A stretch of DNA of 64,000 bases, taken from positions 6,069,001 to 6,133,000 of the forward strand of contig NZ_CP007410.1 in assembly GCF_000585995.1 (NCBI RefSeq), given 5' to 3'. Below are positions 53,914-62,198 of this stretch, piece by piece. The notes beneath the pieces were generated by a model. That model did not search any database and had not been told where the DNA came from. It worked only from the letters and a program-made list of their open reading frames with translations. Made by a program: the position numbers and the translations under genes. Source of the DNA: Pseudomonas brassicacearum. GTDB lineage: Bacteria; Pseudomonadota; Gammaproteobacteria; Pseudomonadales; Pseudomonadaceae. The number at the start of each line of letters is the position of its first letter. Position 1 is the first letter of the stretch.

Positions 53914-55782
53914 CTACAGGGTTTTCATGAATTCGATCAGGGCCCGTTTGTCGACGTCCGACAGCTGCGTGCCATACAAATGGCCGCTGTTGTGGTTGCC
54001 TTCCAGGCGGGTGTCGTATTTGAAATCTGCCGACGCCTTCATCTGCGCGCCGCTGGTGATAAAGCCAACCTTCTCCTGGTCGTAAATGTCGGAGCCGGTG
54101 TAGAACACTTGCGGCCGTTGCTCCGGCGGTTGCAGCAAATCCCACAGGGTCGGCACCGAGCCGTTGTGCAGGTACGGCGCCCGCAGCCAGACGCCGTCGG
54201 TGGGCGTGTTGCTGTAGCTTTGGGTCTTGCGGTAGGCGCCGAAGTCGAACGGTGGTTTCTTGAAGCCGTGGAACGCCGTCACCAGCCCGGTGGTGAAGGA
54301 GTTCAGGCGATGGGGGTCGGTGCCCAACTGATCGATGTTGGTGGTGACCTGGCCCGTGTCGGTGCGGCCGAAGTCATGACAACTGGCGCAGTTTTTCTCC
54401 CAGATCGGTTTGCCCTGGGCGACTTTCGCCTGATCCAGGGCGAACGGCCAGGCCGGTGCCTTGTGCCCCAGCAACCAATTGGTCACCCGGTTGAAACTCG
54501 GCGGCAGCACCGATTGCGGCGTCGCCCCCACGGCCATGGCCGCTGCGTAATTGCGCTCGTGGATCTTGTTGTTATTGCCGTCCCAATGCAGGTACATGGA
54601 CTCGCGGGGTTTCTGGTTCCAGACCTGGGGTAAGTCCACGGTGCCAATGGTGGAGTCATCCGGGAAGCCGAACACCACCATTTTGGTCGGGTTGAAAGTG
54701 TCGGTCCGCCCCGGCCCCTGGGCTGGCCGCAGTTTCTGCCAGGCGTAGGCCTGCTTCTGCTTGAGCAGCGCACTCTTGGCCATCGGGATGATCAGGTAAC
54801 GGTTGTACAGCTTCTCGAAAAAGCCCAGTTGGAACTTGCCATTGATCGCCGCCATCACCGCATCCGGGGTGAATTTCGGGTCGCTGGCGCAATCGTAGGC
54901 GAACCACTGGAAGGCTTGCAGTTGCAGGGTATTGGCCGGCGCGGTGGCGACCGGAACCGCTACGTCACTGGCGTTGGCCCGGTAGGAACCGGTGTGGCAC
55001 AGGGCGCAGTTCGGTTCCACCGTGGGGTAGCCGAGCTGCCGCTTGGCCATGCCGATGGGCAGGTCCTTGCCGTTTTCGTAGAGAAAACCGAACACCTCGT
55101 AACCGCCCGGCTTGGGCAGTTTTTCCGGGCACATCTGCGGCAATACGGCGAACAGGTAATACGGAATCCGTGCCTCGATGCCCAGGCCGATGGCGGCGTA
55201 TTTGTAATGGTCTTCATCGGAGGCGAAGTCTGGCTGTGGCACTTCGCGGATCATCTGGTACCAGGTCTGGTAGCCGATGAAACCCAGCACCAGCACAACC
55301 ACCAGCATGCCGACCTTGAAGCCATGGCTGTGCCAGCGCCGCGCCCAGCCGGCACGCCATTCGCGCCAACCGGCGCAGAGCAAGGCCAGTGGACGATTGG
55401 CCACCGGGCTGCCCAGGTACAGCAGCACGCCCAGGATCAGGAACATGCTCAAGTCGCCCATCAACATGGGGATGAACAATGGGCCCTGGTTGTTGGTGTT
55501 GATCAAGTAGATCCAAAACACCACCGCCACCAACCGCGACAGCACGCACAACCACGAATGCACCACGAAACGCGGCGCGTTGAACCCCGAGGGCATGTAG
55601 AACAGGCTGATCCCCACCAGCAACATGCCGGCGTTCTCGAGCCAGGGATCGGACAACACGGGCGGCAGGCCGAGCATGGACGTCAGCAACGCCGGCGCGA
55701 ACAGCGCCGGAATCGCGAAGACCATGTTCATGACAATCCCCACCCAGATGATGCGTTGGAACCAGCGGATGTAAGTGTTCAT
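53914..55782 (-). CDS. Membrane-anchored dihaem cytochrome c, RoxA-like
   Basis: 622 residues from MNTYIRWFQR (an ATG at 55791 is also possible). The first ~175 residues hold about five hydrophobic segments (near 8-33, 50-63, 72-94, 102-124 and 157-172). A large domain with two haem c motifs follows: NCALCH (258-263) and NCASCH (464-469). The region WLRAPYLHNGSVPTLWDLL (532-550) with RPQVFYTGSDIYD is characteristic of RoxA/dihaem cytochrome-c-peroxidase relatives. Haem attachment requires the C-domain to be periplasmic. Open reading upstream of the start runs through a REP and is rejected. Natural substrate or electron partner unknown. Confidence 0.85.
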   Translation of the reverse strand: MNTYIRWFQRIIWVGIVMNMVFAIPALFAPALLTSMLGLPPVLSDPWLENAGMLLVGISLFYMPSGFNAPRFVVHSWLCVLSRLVAVVFWIYLINTNNQGPLFIPMLMGDLSMFLILGVLLYLGSPVANRPLALLCAGWREWRAGWARRWHSHGFKVGMLVVVLVLGFIGYQTWYQMIREVPQPDFASDEDHYKYAAIGLGIEARIPYYLFAVLPQMCPEKLPKPGGYEVFGFLYENGKDLPIGMAKRQLGYPTVEPNCALCHTGSYRANASDVAVPVATAPANTLQLQAFQWFAYDCASDPKFTPDAVMAAINGKFQLGFFEKLYNRYLIIPMAKSALLKQKQAYAWQKLRPAQGPGRTDTFNPTKMVVFGFPDDSTIGTVDLPQVWNQKPRESMYLHWDGNNNKIHERNYAAAMAVGATPQSVLPPSFNRVTNWLLGHKAPAWPFALDQAKVAQGKPIWEKNCASCHDFGRTDTGQVTTNIDQLGTDPHRLNSFTTGLVTAFHGFKKPPFDFGAYRKTQSYSNTPTDGVWLRAPYLHNGSVPTLWDLLQPPEQRPQVFYTGSDIYDQEKVGFITSGAQMKASADFKYDTRLEGNHNSGHLYGTQLSDVDKRALIEFMKTL

Positions 55783-55821
55783 GGCATCCATTTCCTTATT
55801 CTTGAACCGGAGCAAAGCTTT

Positions 55822-55922
55822 TGTGGCGAGGGAGCTTGCTCCCGCTGGGTCGCGCAGCGGCCCCCAGATTTCAGGAGCGACGACTGCTTCGCAGCCGAGC
55901 GGGAGCAAGCTCCCTCGCCACG
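55822..55922. repeat. REP doublet, class B, inside the GMC/cytochrome unit
   Basis: TTGTGGCGAGGGAGCTTGCT faces AGCAAGCTCCCTCGCCACGG. The 154-base gap between the GMC and cytochrome genes is mostly this element. Confidence 0.88.
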
Positions 55923-55936
55923 GGTCAGTTGTCCTC

Positions 55937-58900
55937 CTAACCGAGGGCGGTCTTCTCCAGGTGCTCAAGAATGATCGGATACACATCCACCACCGCATCC
56001 TTGCCGAACATGCAATCGATGTGGCCGTAGCCCGGCACTTCGTGGCGGCTGAACAATTGCGGGCCGTGCATATCGCACAGTCGCTCATAGGTCTTGAGGG
56101 TGCTCTGCGGCAGGTAGCATTGGTTGTCGGCGCCGCTGATGAAGCAGATCGGCAACTTCAGCCGATCGAAATGCGGCATGTAGACGTCGTTGCCCTTGAA
56201 GTCCACCAAGTGCCCCTTACGCACAATCAGCGCCAGGTGCTCGAAAGTGTGCATGTTCGATTCGCCGAACAATTCGTGCAGGTTGTCGTGCAAGGTTTCG
56301 TTGAGGGTGTCGTGGCGGTACAGCGACGCATACATGAATGTGATGCGGTGGCAGACCGGGTTGGTGCAGTAGCCCTGGGCCTCGATCCGGGCATAACCGT
56401 TGAGGGCCTTGTCGTAGAGTTTGTTGAACCAGTTTTCCTTGGTGTCGGCGTAAGCCGTGAGGGACTTGATGCCAATGGCGTCGAGCATGCCCGGCAAGTG
56501 CAGCCCGGCTTTCAAACCGGTAGCGGTGGCCACCACCGTGTCGGCGGCGATCTGTGAACAGACCACCGAGCGCACCCCTTGCAACCCCGCCAGCATCGAC
56601 ATGAAGAAGGTCGTCGCGCCATAACAATGCACCACGCACTGCACGTCACGGGCCAGGGTCGCTAGCTGGATCTGCTCGATAGCCGCCTTGAAATCGTACT
56701 GGGCCACCTGGTCGCCGTTCCATTCGTGCTTGCTGGCCGGCAACAGGATGCTCACCCGCAAGTCCAGGAGCCAGACGTCGTACTCGTGCTTGCACAGGTA
56801 CTCCAGCAAGTTGGTATGGATGGTGTCGGTGGAGAAAATATTCGAGCCCACGCCCAGGCCATGCACCAGCATCACCGGGCCCTTGCTGCCGGCCTGGTAA
56901 CGGGTCAGGCGCAGCTCGACGTTGTCTTCGGTCGGGAAGAAATGCACGGTCGGCGCCGGGGCATCCAGCGGTCGTTTGAGACGGGGCGGGGCGTCCGGGT
57001 TGAAGTAGATATCGCCGGCGAAGACCCCGCCATAGCTCTCCCACAAGATGCCGGCGAAGAACTTGCCGAACCGCGCCAGCGCCTCCACGCGCTCGCGCTC
57101 GTTGCGGGCGTTGAGCACTTTCATGGTGGTCATCTGCTTGGCGAAGTCAGCCGGCAGAATGTGCATCACCCCCGAGCCGATCACCTCGCCGGTCTTGTCC
57201 GGTCCGCGATACAGCGTGACATACAACGTGCTGGTGTCGTGCCAGATGTTCAGCACGCCGTCGTCCTCGGGCACGGTCTTGAAGGCGCTGAAGTAGTAAT
57301 CGCTGCCGTCCTCGGCAGTCAGCTTCATGTCGTAGTTCATGTGCCGCACGCCGACCTGTTCCTGGTATTGCTCGAACAGGTTGAACACGCCATTGCTGGC
57401 GACCAGTGGTTTAGGCGAGAGCAGCGGCGCATCCAGGGTGCCCACCAGGGTCGCGGCGTGTTCCGGTTCCTTGATCAGCCGATTGAGGTCGGCGGCGGTG
57501 ATGGTCAGGGTGAACTCGATGGACGAGTTGTCGGCCTTGCCGCGCTTGGCCGCCGCTTCGTACAGGGTCAGATCGGTGCCCTGGGCCTGGGTGAAGGCGC
57601 TGGAAAAGTAGCCCTTCATGGTTTCGGTGAACTGCACGCCGAGGGTCGGCGGCGCCACGGGTTTGCGTGGGGCCGAGGGCAGCGTGTAGTCGATGATCCA
57701 GCCCCAGTCAGCCGCCAGCAGACCCATGTTGCGCTCGCTCACCGCCGAGATGGTCAGCAGCGGGTTGACCGCCAGGGAGGTGGGGATCACCGCACCGTCG
57801 GTCACGTAGAGGCCGGGGTAGACATCCGTGCCGCTGGCGCCGCTGAACACCTGGCCCTTATGGTTGACCACGCCTTGCGTCGCATCTTCACCCATCACGC
57901 AACCGCCCAACGGATGGACCGACACGATGCTGTGCTTGAGCAGCTTGGTCCAGATCGGGTTCTCGACCCAGATCCCACCGAGCGCCTTGGTGCTCTGGTG
58001 CAAGCGCTCATTGCCGAGGGTGACGTTTTCCTGCTCGCCAACGCCGGGCCAATCGATGCGCAACTGGTCCTTGTTGTCGAGCACCATGCGGCCTTTGCCG
58101 TTGTCGTGACTCATGATCAGGTAGGTCTGCATGTTATGCAGCGCGCCGTAATACGGGCCACGCAGGAAACTCTCGGCTTCCCGGCCTTTGTATTTGAGGC
58201 TGGCCCCGAACCCCGTGTCGGTGGGCACCCCGATCATCTCGGCGAACGCGGCCATGCTCGGCACCATGGGCCGGCCAAGGGCGCCGGGGATCGAGCCCTC
58301 CTCGATGACCATGCGGCTGCGCCAGTCGCCTTCGGTGCGCATGTCGATGATCGAGGTGATGCACGGGCCCACCGGCTCCAGCTCCTTGGCCGAATGGGCG
58401 CCGAAGCCAATGCCGTTGATGGTCTGGTCGCAGTTGTGGCCGAAGCCGAGGATGTCGCCGTTGCCGCTCATGTTCTCGCCCAACTGGGCGGACATCGACA
58501 GGCCTTTGTCCCGGGACCGCAACATGATCTCGGTGGAACCCAGGGTCCCGGCGGACACCACCACGATGTCGGCACGCACGAACAGGGTCGGCGCCGAGAA
58601 CAGCTCGCGGCCACTGCCCAGGTACTGGAAGTGCACGATCCAGCCATTGCCGTCGCGCTCCAGGTGCCTGACTTCGGCCTGGCAGAAAATCTCCGCGCCG
58701 TGGTTCCAGGCATCTGGCAGGTAATTCATCAACGTGGTGTTCTTCGCCTTGTTGTTACACCCCGAGACGCAATCGCCACAACCGTTGCACGGCAATTGCT
58801 CGACGCCGACGTGGTTGAGGTTGTTGGGCAGTTTGTCGAAGGTCACATTGATGGGCGGCTTGTAGAAATGCGCGTCCTGCTTGAGGTAACTCGCCGATTT

Positions 58901-59389
58901 GCGGTTGGCGTCGAGCTTGGGCAGCTTCGGCGACGAATCCGGATAAGGATTGGGCTTGAGCATCTCCCGGGCCCGCGCATAGCCCTCCTTGAGCAGCGTG
59001 TCGCGGTGTTCACGCACCGCCAGCGGCCAGCGCGGATCATCGAACACACCGGGCTCCGGCTCGAGGGAAACGTTGGCATTGATCAGCGATGTGCCGCCCA
59101 GGCCGCAACCGACCACCACGTTCTGCTGGGCGTTGACGTGCAGGTCGAACAGCCCGGTACGCGAACCGATGTGGCCGTCCGGGTCGTGCACCTGCAGTTC
59201 CTCGGTGGCGGCGAGCATGGTGTTGGGGTATTCGCCGGGCTGGATCTCCCGGCCACGCTCCAGCAGGCACACTTTGCGTCCGGCCCGGGACAGGCGCGAA
59301 GCAGCGATACCGCCGCCATAGCCCGAGCCGATAACGATCACGTCGTAATGCTCCTGGATGTCACTGATGGGGGTCGAGATCCGTGTCAT
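55937..59389 (-). CDS. GMC (cholesterol-oxidase-like) oxidoreductase fused to an alpha/beta-hydrolase
   Basis: 1150 residues from MTRISTPISD (AGGA seven bases upstream); no signal peptide. (1) GMC flavoprotein about 1-570: FAD motif VIVIGSGYGGGIAA (17-30), a ferredoxin-like cysteine cluster CNGCGDCVSGC (Cys201, 204, 207, 211) as in ChoD-type enzymes, and the C-terminal HPLGGCVMG (about 495) and VNPLLTISA. (2) A middle domain about 590-800, not recognised. (3) An alpha/beta-hydrolase about 830-1150: oxyanion loop LVHGLGVG, nucleophile position VHCYGA with Cys922 instead of Ser, acid candidate in SGADNQ (about 1085) and histidine in GYGHIDCMF (about 1121). It suggests one enzyme oxidising an alcohol and hydrolysing an ester or lactone of a sterol- or lipid-like compound; this is inference. 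First gene of the unit. Confidence 0.88.
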   Translation of the reverse strand: MTRISTPISDIQEHYDVIVIGSGYGGGIAASRLSRAGRKVCLLERGREIQPGEYPNTMLAATEELQVHDPDGHIGSRTGLFDLHVNAQQNVVVGCGLGGTSLINANVSLEPEPGVFDDPRWPLAVREHRDTLLKEGYARAREMLKPNPYPDSSPKLPKLDANRKSASYLKQDAHFYKPPINVTFDKLPNNLNHVGVEQLPCNGCGDCVSGCNNKAKNTTLMNYLPDAWNHGAEIFCQAEVRHLERDGNGWIVHFQYLGSGRELFSAPTLFVRADIVVVSAGTLGSTEIMLRSRDKGLSMSAQLGENMSGNGDILGFGHNCDQTINGIGFGAHSAKELEPVGPCITSIIDMRTEGDWRSRMVIEEGSIPGALGRPMVPSMAAFAEMIGVPTDTGFGASLKYKGREAESFLRGPYYGALHNMQTYLIMSHDNGKGRMVLDNKDQLRIDWPGVGEQENVTLGNERLHQSTKALGGIWVENPIWTKLLKHSIVSVHPLGGCVMGEDATQGVVNHKGQVFSGASGTDVYPGLYVTDGAVIPTSLAVNPLLTISAVSERNMGLLAADWGWIIDYTLPSAPRKPVAPPTLGVQFTETMKGYFSSAFTQAQGTDLTLYEAAAKRGKADNSSIEFTLTITAADLNRLIKEPEHAATLVGTLDAPLLSPKPLVASNGVFNLFEQYQEQVGVRHMNYDMKLTAEDGSDYYFSAFKTVPEDDGVLNIWHDTSTLYVTLYRGPDKTGEVIGSGVMHILPADFAKQMTTMKVLNARNERERVEALARFGKFFAGILWESYGGVFAGDIYFNPDAPPRLKRPLDAPAPTVHFFPTEDNVELRLTRYQAGSKGPVMLVHGLGVGSNIFSTDTIHTNLLEYLCKHEYDVWLLDLRVSILLPASKHEWNGDQVAQYDFKAAIEQIQLATLARDVQCVVHCYGATTFFMSMLAGLQGVRSVVCSQIAADTVVATATGLKAGLHLPGMLDAIGIKSLTAYADTKENWFNKLYDKALNGYARIEAQGYCTNPVCHRITFMYASLYRHDTLNETLHDNLHELFGESNMHTFEHLALIVRKGHLVDFKGNDVYMPHFDRLKLPICFISGADNQCYLPQSTLKTYERLCDMHGPQLFSRHEVPGYGHIDCMFGKDAVVDVYPIILEHLEKTALG

Positions 59390-59813
59390 GTTCAAGTCCT
59401 CTCAAGGCAGATGGGGCAACTCTGCGGTTGCCTGCAAATCAGGCGCACGAACGCCTGGCCACTATCCCGTACGGGTTCGAGCGGCAGTCAGCGGTGTTAC
59501 GGGGGAACGCGGGGACCTACTGGGGCGCTATAGCCGCGCACGCTGGTTGACGGCGCGACGACGGGGGCGTTTGGGCAACGAGGTGGGACGCGTCGGGACG
59601 CACGTCACAGGAGAAAACAAATACGAGCGAGGGGGCTGGCTATCCATCATGCGTTCTCCCTGAACCTGATGTGGATACAGTTGCGGTGTCCTTGTGCCAT
59701 GAGTGAAGACAGACGACCGATCCGCGTCAAGGCAGTTCCTTAGAACTGTATGAAATTTGATCTATCGCGTTTTCGACTATACCCGCCGTGGCTTGCAGCC
59801 GTTCGCAAACAAC

Positions 59814-59848
59814 TTATCCACATGACCACCCACAGCAAATGGGGACAA
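59814..59848. repeat. 35-bp inverted DnaA-box pair, copy 3
   Basis: TTATCCACA - 17 bases - TGGGGACAA. The left arm is perfect and the right arm has two or three changes. Confidence 0.65.
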
Positions 59849-59995
59849 GTACGTCGCGAACGGAATTTTTCTGACGAGAAAGCGAATAAAAACCGTGACT
59901 TATGGACAATGACGGTTTTCATGGCAGATAGATCAATTATTGATCAGAGGCTTGAAAGCCTTGCTAGGCCTGACGTGTGGAGGAGAGCGAACACC

Positions 59996-60030
59996 TTATC
60001 CACAGAAGCGCCAACAGTGTTTGGGGGTAA
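59996..60030. repeat. 35-bp inverted DnaA-box pair, copy 4
   Basis: TTATCCACA - 17 bases (GAAGCGCCAACAGTGTT) - TGGGGGTAA. Preceded by GAGCGAACACC, as in the next copies. Confidence 0.7.
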
Positions 60031-60177
60031 TTTTGACGATTCTGTGGAAAACCGCTTCAACGCTCGGTAAATCTGGATTTTGAAGGGGTTTCTTGGATAA
60101 AAATGGCGATTTGATCGTTTATTGATCAACCCCATGGAAGCCCCGCCTCGTATGGCTTGTAGAGGATAGCGAACATC

Positions 60178-60212
60178 TTATCCACAGAAGCGCCAACAGA
60201 GATTGGGGGCAA
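60178..60212. repeat. 35-bp inverted DnaA-box pair, copy 5
   Basis: TTATCCACA - 17 bases (GAAGCGCCAACAGAGAT) - TGGGGGCAA. Preceded by ATAGCGAACATC; the spacer is almost the same as copy 4. Confidence 0.7.
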
Positions 60213-60338
60213 GTATTGTGATGCGCCTCAGCTTACTCACATACAAAACCCAGTAAAAACCGTAGGTTAGCCTGGTTGTTTTTTGAGCGCTGCCTTGGAG
60301 AGCCCGGTTGGCATGGTGTACCGCGAGGGGCGAACAGG

Positions 60339-60373
60339 TTATCCACAGAGGCGCGCACAGGGATTGTGGGTAA
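60339..60373. repeat. 35-bp inverted DnaA-box pair, copy 6
   Basis: TTATCCACA - 17 bases (GAGGCGCGCACAGGGAT) - TGTGGGTAA. The right arm differs from a perfect inverted 9-mer by one base. Preceded by GGGGCGAACAGG. Confidence 0.75.
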
Positions 60374-60386
60374 CCCCCATACCCAC

Positions 60387-60478
60387 CTGTGGGAGCGGGC
60401 TTGCTCGCGAATGCATTTTGTCAGTCTCATTTGGACCGGCTGACCCACCGCTTTCGCGAGCAAGCCCGCTCCCACAGG
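60387..60478. repeat. REP doublet (REPIN), class A
   Basis: CTGTGGGAGCGGGCTTGCTC and its inverted copy, directly beside DnaA-box pair copy 6. Confidence 0.9.
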
Positions 60479-60525
60479 GATTCGGGCCAACCTGTGCCTC
60501 GCACAAGGGTTGCCGCCGTGCCGGT

Positions 60526-61092
60526 TTAAGGCCGATGCATGAGATACGCTTCCCCCGTCACCCGAATCATCGGATGCGGAACAACCTCGCAGGTCTTGAC
60601 GATGCTGAAGCCATGGCGCTCGTAAAAGCGCCGGGCGCCGGTGTTCGCGGCATAGTCGATCAGGCTCAGGCCCTTGAGCTGCAACTGATCGGCACGCTGC
60701 TGGGCCCGCTCGAGAAAGCGCACGCCCAACCCCTTGTTACGCCAACCCTCATGGAGGGCCAGGCTCGAGATATAGAGGGTGTCGGGCACTTCCATGTCGG
60801 CGTAGGGCGCCAGGACCGGGTCTGTCACTGGGGCCGCCTGTGGATCATGATGCGTCACATAAGCGTGCATCATGCCGATGACCTGTCCGTTGGCCTGGGC
60901 AACAAGGCAGTTCTGGTAGGAGAAATCGACGTCTTCCCGGGCATAACGCGCGGCGCCCACCTCAAGAAGGTCCTGGCCTGGCTCCGCCAGCTGGCTCCAG
61001 ATGTAATCCGATGCGCCCTCCGAGGAGATCCGGAACAAACGAGCAATCTCGCGGGTATCCGTGGGCAAGGCCGGACGAATGTCTACTTCCAT
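60526..61092 (-). CDS. GNAT-family N-acetyltransferase
   Basis: 188 residues from MEVDIRPALPTDTREI. Acetyl-CoA-binding motif A: LHEGWRNKGLGVRFL (about 112-126, R/Q-x-x-G-x-G). Later NTGARRFYERHGF is the usual motif B region. Cytosolic acetyltransferase; the substrate is unknown. It is isolated, flanked on both sides by DnaA-box-pair repeats and REPs. Confidence 0.93.
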   Translation of the reverse strand: MEVDIRPALPTDTREIARLFRISSEGASDYIWSQLAEPGQDLLEVGAARYAREDVDFSYQNCLVAQANGQVIGMMHAYVTHHDPQAAPVTDPVLAPYADMEVPDTLYISSLALHEGWRNKGLGVRFLERAQQRADQLQLKGLSLIDYAANTGARRFYERHGFSIVKTCEVVPHPMIRVTGEAYLMHRP

Positions 61093-61256
61093 TGATGTGG
61101 CTCCATTGGCTATAAAACCGCCTTTTTTTACGCACAGGTTCGAGGCGCAGCAACAGGCCCGGCCAGCGGTTTTATGGCCGAATGTTGCAGCATGTCAGAC
61201 GGGTGTTTTTTGAGTGCAGGCCTGAGCGGCCTGGTGTGCGGCAGGAGCCGAACAGG

Positions 61257-61291
61257 TTATCCACAGAGGCGCACGCAGGCATTGTGGGTAA
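61257..61291. repeat. 35-bp inverted DnaA-box pair, copy 7
   Basis: TTATCCACA - 17 bases (GAGGCGCACGCAGGCAT) - TGTGGGTAA. Copies 6 and 7 share at least 12 bases on the left (CGAACAGG...) and lie on either side of the GNAT gene, each followed directly by a REP doublet. Confidence 0.75.
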
Positions 61292-61300
61292 ACACATGCC

Positions 61301-61393
61301 TCCTGTGGGAGCGAGCTTGCTCGCGATAGCGGCGGATCAGTAGCATTGATGTTGCTGACACGCCGCCATCGCGAGCAAGCTCGCTCCCACAGG
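61301..61393. repeat. REP doublet (REPIN), class A
   Basis: CTGTGGGAGCGAGCTTGCTC and its inverted copy, just downstream of the ETF beta gene. Confidence 0.9.
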
Positions 61394-61415
61394 GGATTTA
61401 GGTGTTCCCAGGCTT

Positions 61416-62186
61416 TTAGCGAACAACCCCTTCCTCAATCAACAACTTGAGAATCGCCTCGGCCCCAGCCTCCGGGCTCACGCCCTTGAGCACCTGGCCG
61501 CCTCCGCCGCTGGCCTTGGCCGTGGCGGCTTTCATACGGTCGGCACCGCTCTTGGCCTTGATCACTTTCAAGCGTTTGGGCCGTGGCTTGGCCGGTTGCA
61601 GGGTCGCCACCGCCAGCAAGGTGTCGTCGATCACCTCCACCTCTTCGGCGTGCAACGCCCCGCGCCGGGCCGGGCCGAAGGCGCTTTGCCGAGGCTTGGG
61701 CGCGGCGTTATCCACAGTGGCCAAGAACGGCAGACGCACTTTCAGGCGACGCCGTTGACCACGGGGCAAGGCTTGCAGCACCAGGGCCACGCCGTTGTCG
61801 ATGGATTCGACCTGGGCCAGCCCCACCACCAGCGGCCAGCCGAGGTTTTCCGCCAGCAGGAAGGGGAGCATTCCCGAACCCTCACCGGTTTCCGCCTGGC
61901 TACCGGTGAGCACCACTTGGGCGCCGACGTCACGCAGGTAATCGGTCAGGGCCGGCAGCGCATCGGCGCCGATGGGGTTTTCCAGCACGTGCAGTTCATC
62001 CAGGCCCATGCCCAAATAAGCGCGCAAGGCCGGTTCGGCGACGTCGCCTGCGTGCAGCACCTGCAGGTCGTTGCCGGCCAGTTGCAGGCCCAGCTCCACG
62101 GCGCGGGCGTCCTGCTCGGCACGCCGAGGCCGACCCGAGGTCGGGTGGGCACCGATGGACACCAGGCTGATCACTTGAGTACTCAT
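61416..62186 (-). CDS. Electron transfer flavoprotein beta subunit (dimethylglycine-catabolism type)
   Basis: 256 residues; ETF beta fold starting QVISLVSIGAHPTSGRPRRAEQDARAVELGL, with VLTGSQAETGEGSGMLPFLLAENLGWP (AMP/FAD-binding region). It pairs with the alpha subunit 12 bases upstream. The gene order matches the Pseudomonas dgcA-dgcB-etf genes for dimethylglycine demethylation, so it probably carries electrons for DgcAB, distinct from the beta-oxidation ETF. Confidence 0.9.
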   Translation of the reverse strand: MSTQVISLVSIGAHPTSGRPRRAEQDARAVELGLQLAGNDLQVLHAGDVAEPALRAYLGMGLDELHVLENPIGADALPALTDYLRDVGAQVVLTGSQAETGEGSGMLPFLLAENLGWPLVVGLAQVESIDNGVALVLQALPRGQRRRLKVRLPFLATVDNAAPKPRQSAFGPARRGALHAEEVEVIDDTLLAVATLQPAKPRPKRLKVIKAKSGADRMKAATAKASGGGGQVLKGVSPEAGAEAILKLLIEEGVVR

Positions 62187-62198
62187 GGTTGAATCCTT

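Larger units (their letters stand above)
59390..60525. other. 1.1-kb non-coding stretch upstream of the GMC gene
   Basis: No convincing gene; short frames here lack ribosome-binding sites and protein-like composition. It contains four 35-bp inverted DnaA-box pairs within longer degenerate repeats, a class A REP doublet, a small hairpin CAGTTC-CTTA-GAACTG (59732-59747), and A/T-rich patches with repeated TTGATCA-like words (59936, 60120). The promoter of the GMC unit must lie near 59.4-59.7 kb, but I see no strong sigma70 boxes. Confidence 0.6.

Noticed and set aside
56726..59533. 935-codon plus-strand ORF opposite the GMC fusion
   Set aside because: Long because of codon bias only; no motif, while the minus strand shows FAD, cysteine-cluster and hydrolase motifs in order.
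59750..60070. 106-codon ORF in the repeat-rich gap
   Set aside because: It reads through two DnaA-box pairs, lacks a ribosome-binding site and shows no protein-like pattern.
59814..60373. Chromosomal or plasmid replication origin
   Set aside because: DnaA-like boxes are present, but there is no dnaA, dnaN, rpmH, parAB or repA nearby and no long A/T-rich unwinding region; the boxes are strictly paired, unlike oriC.
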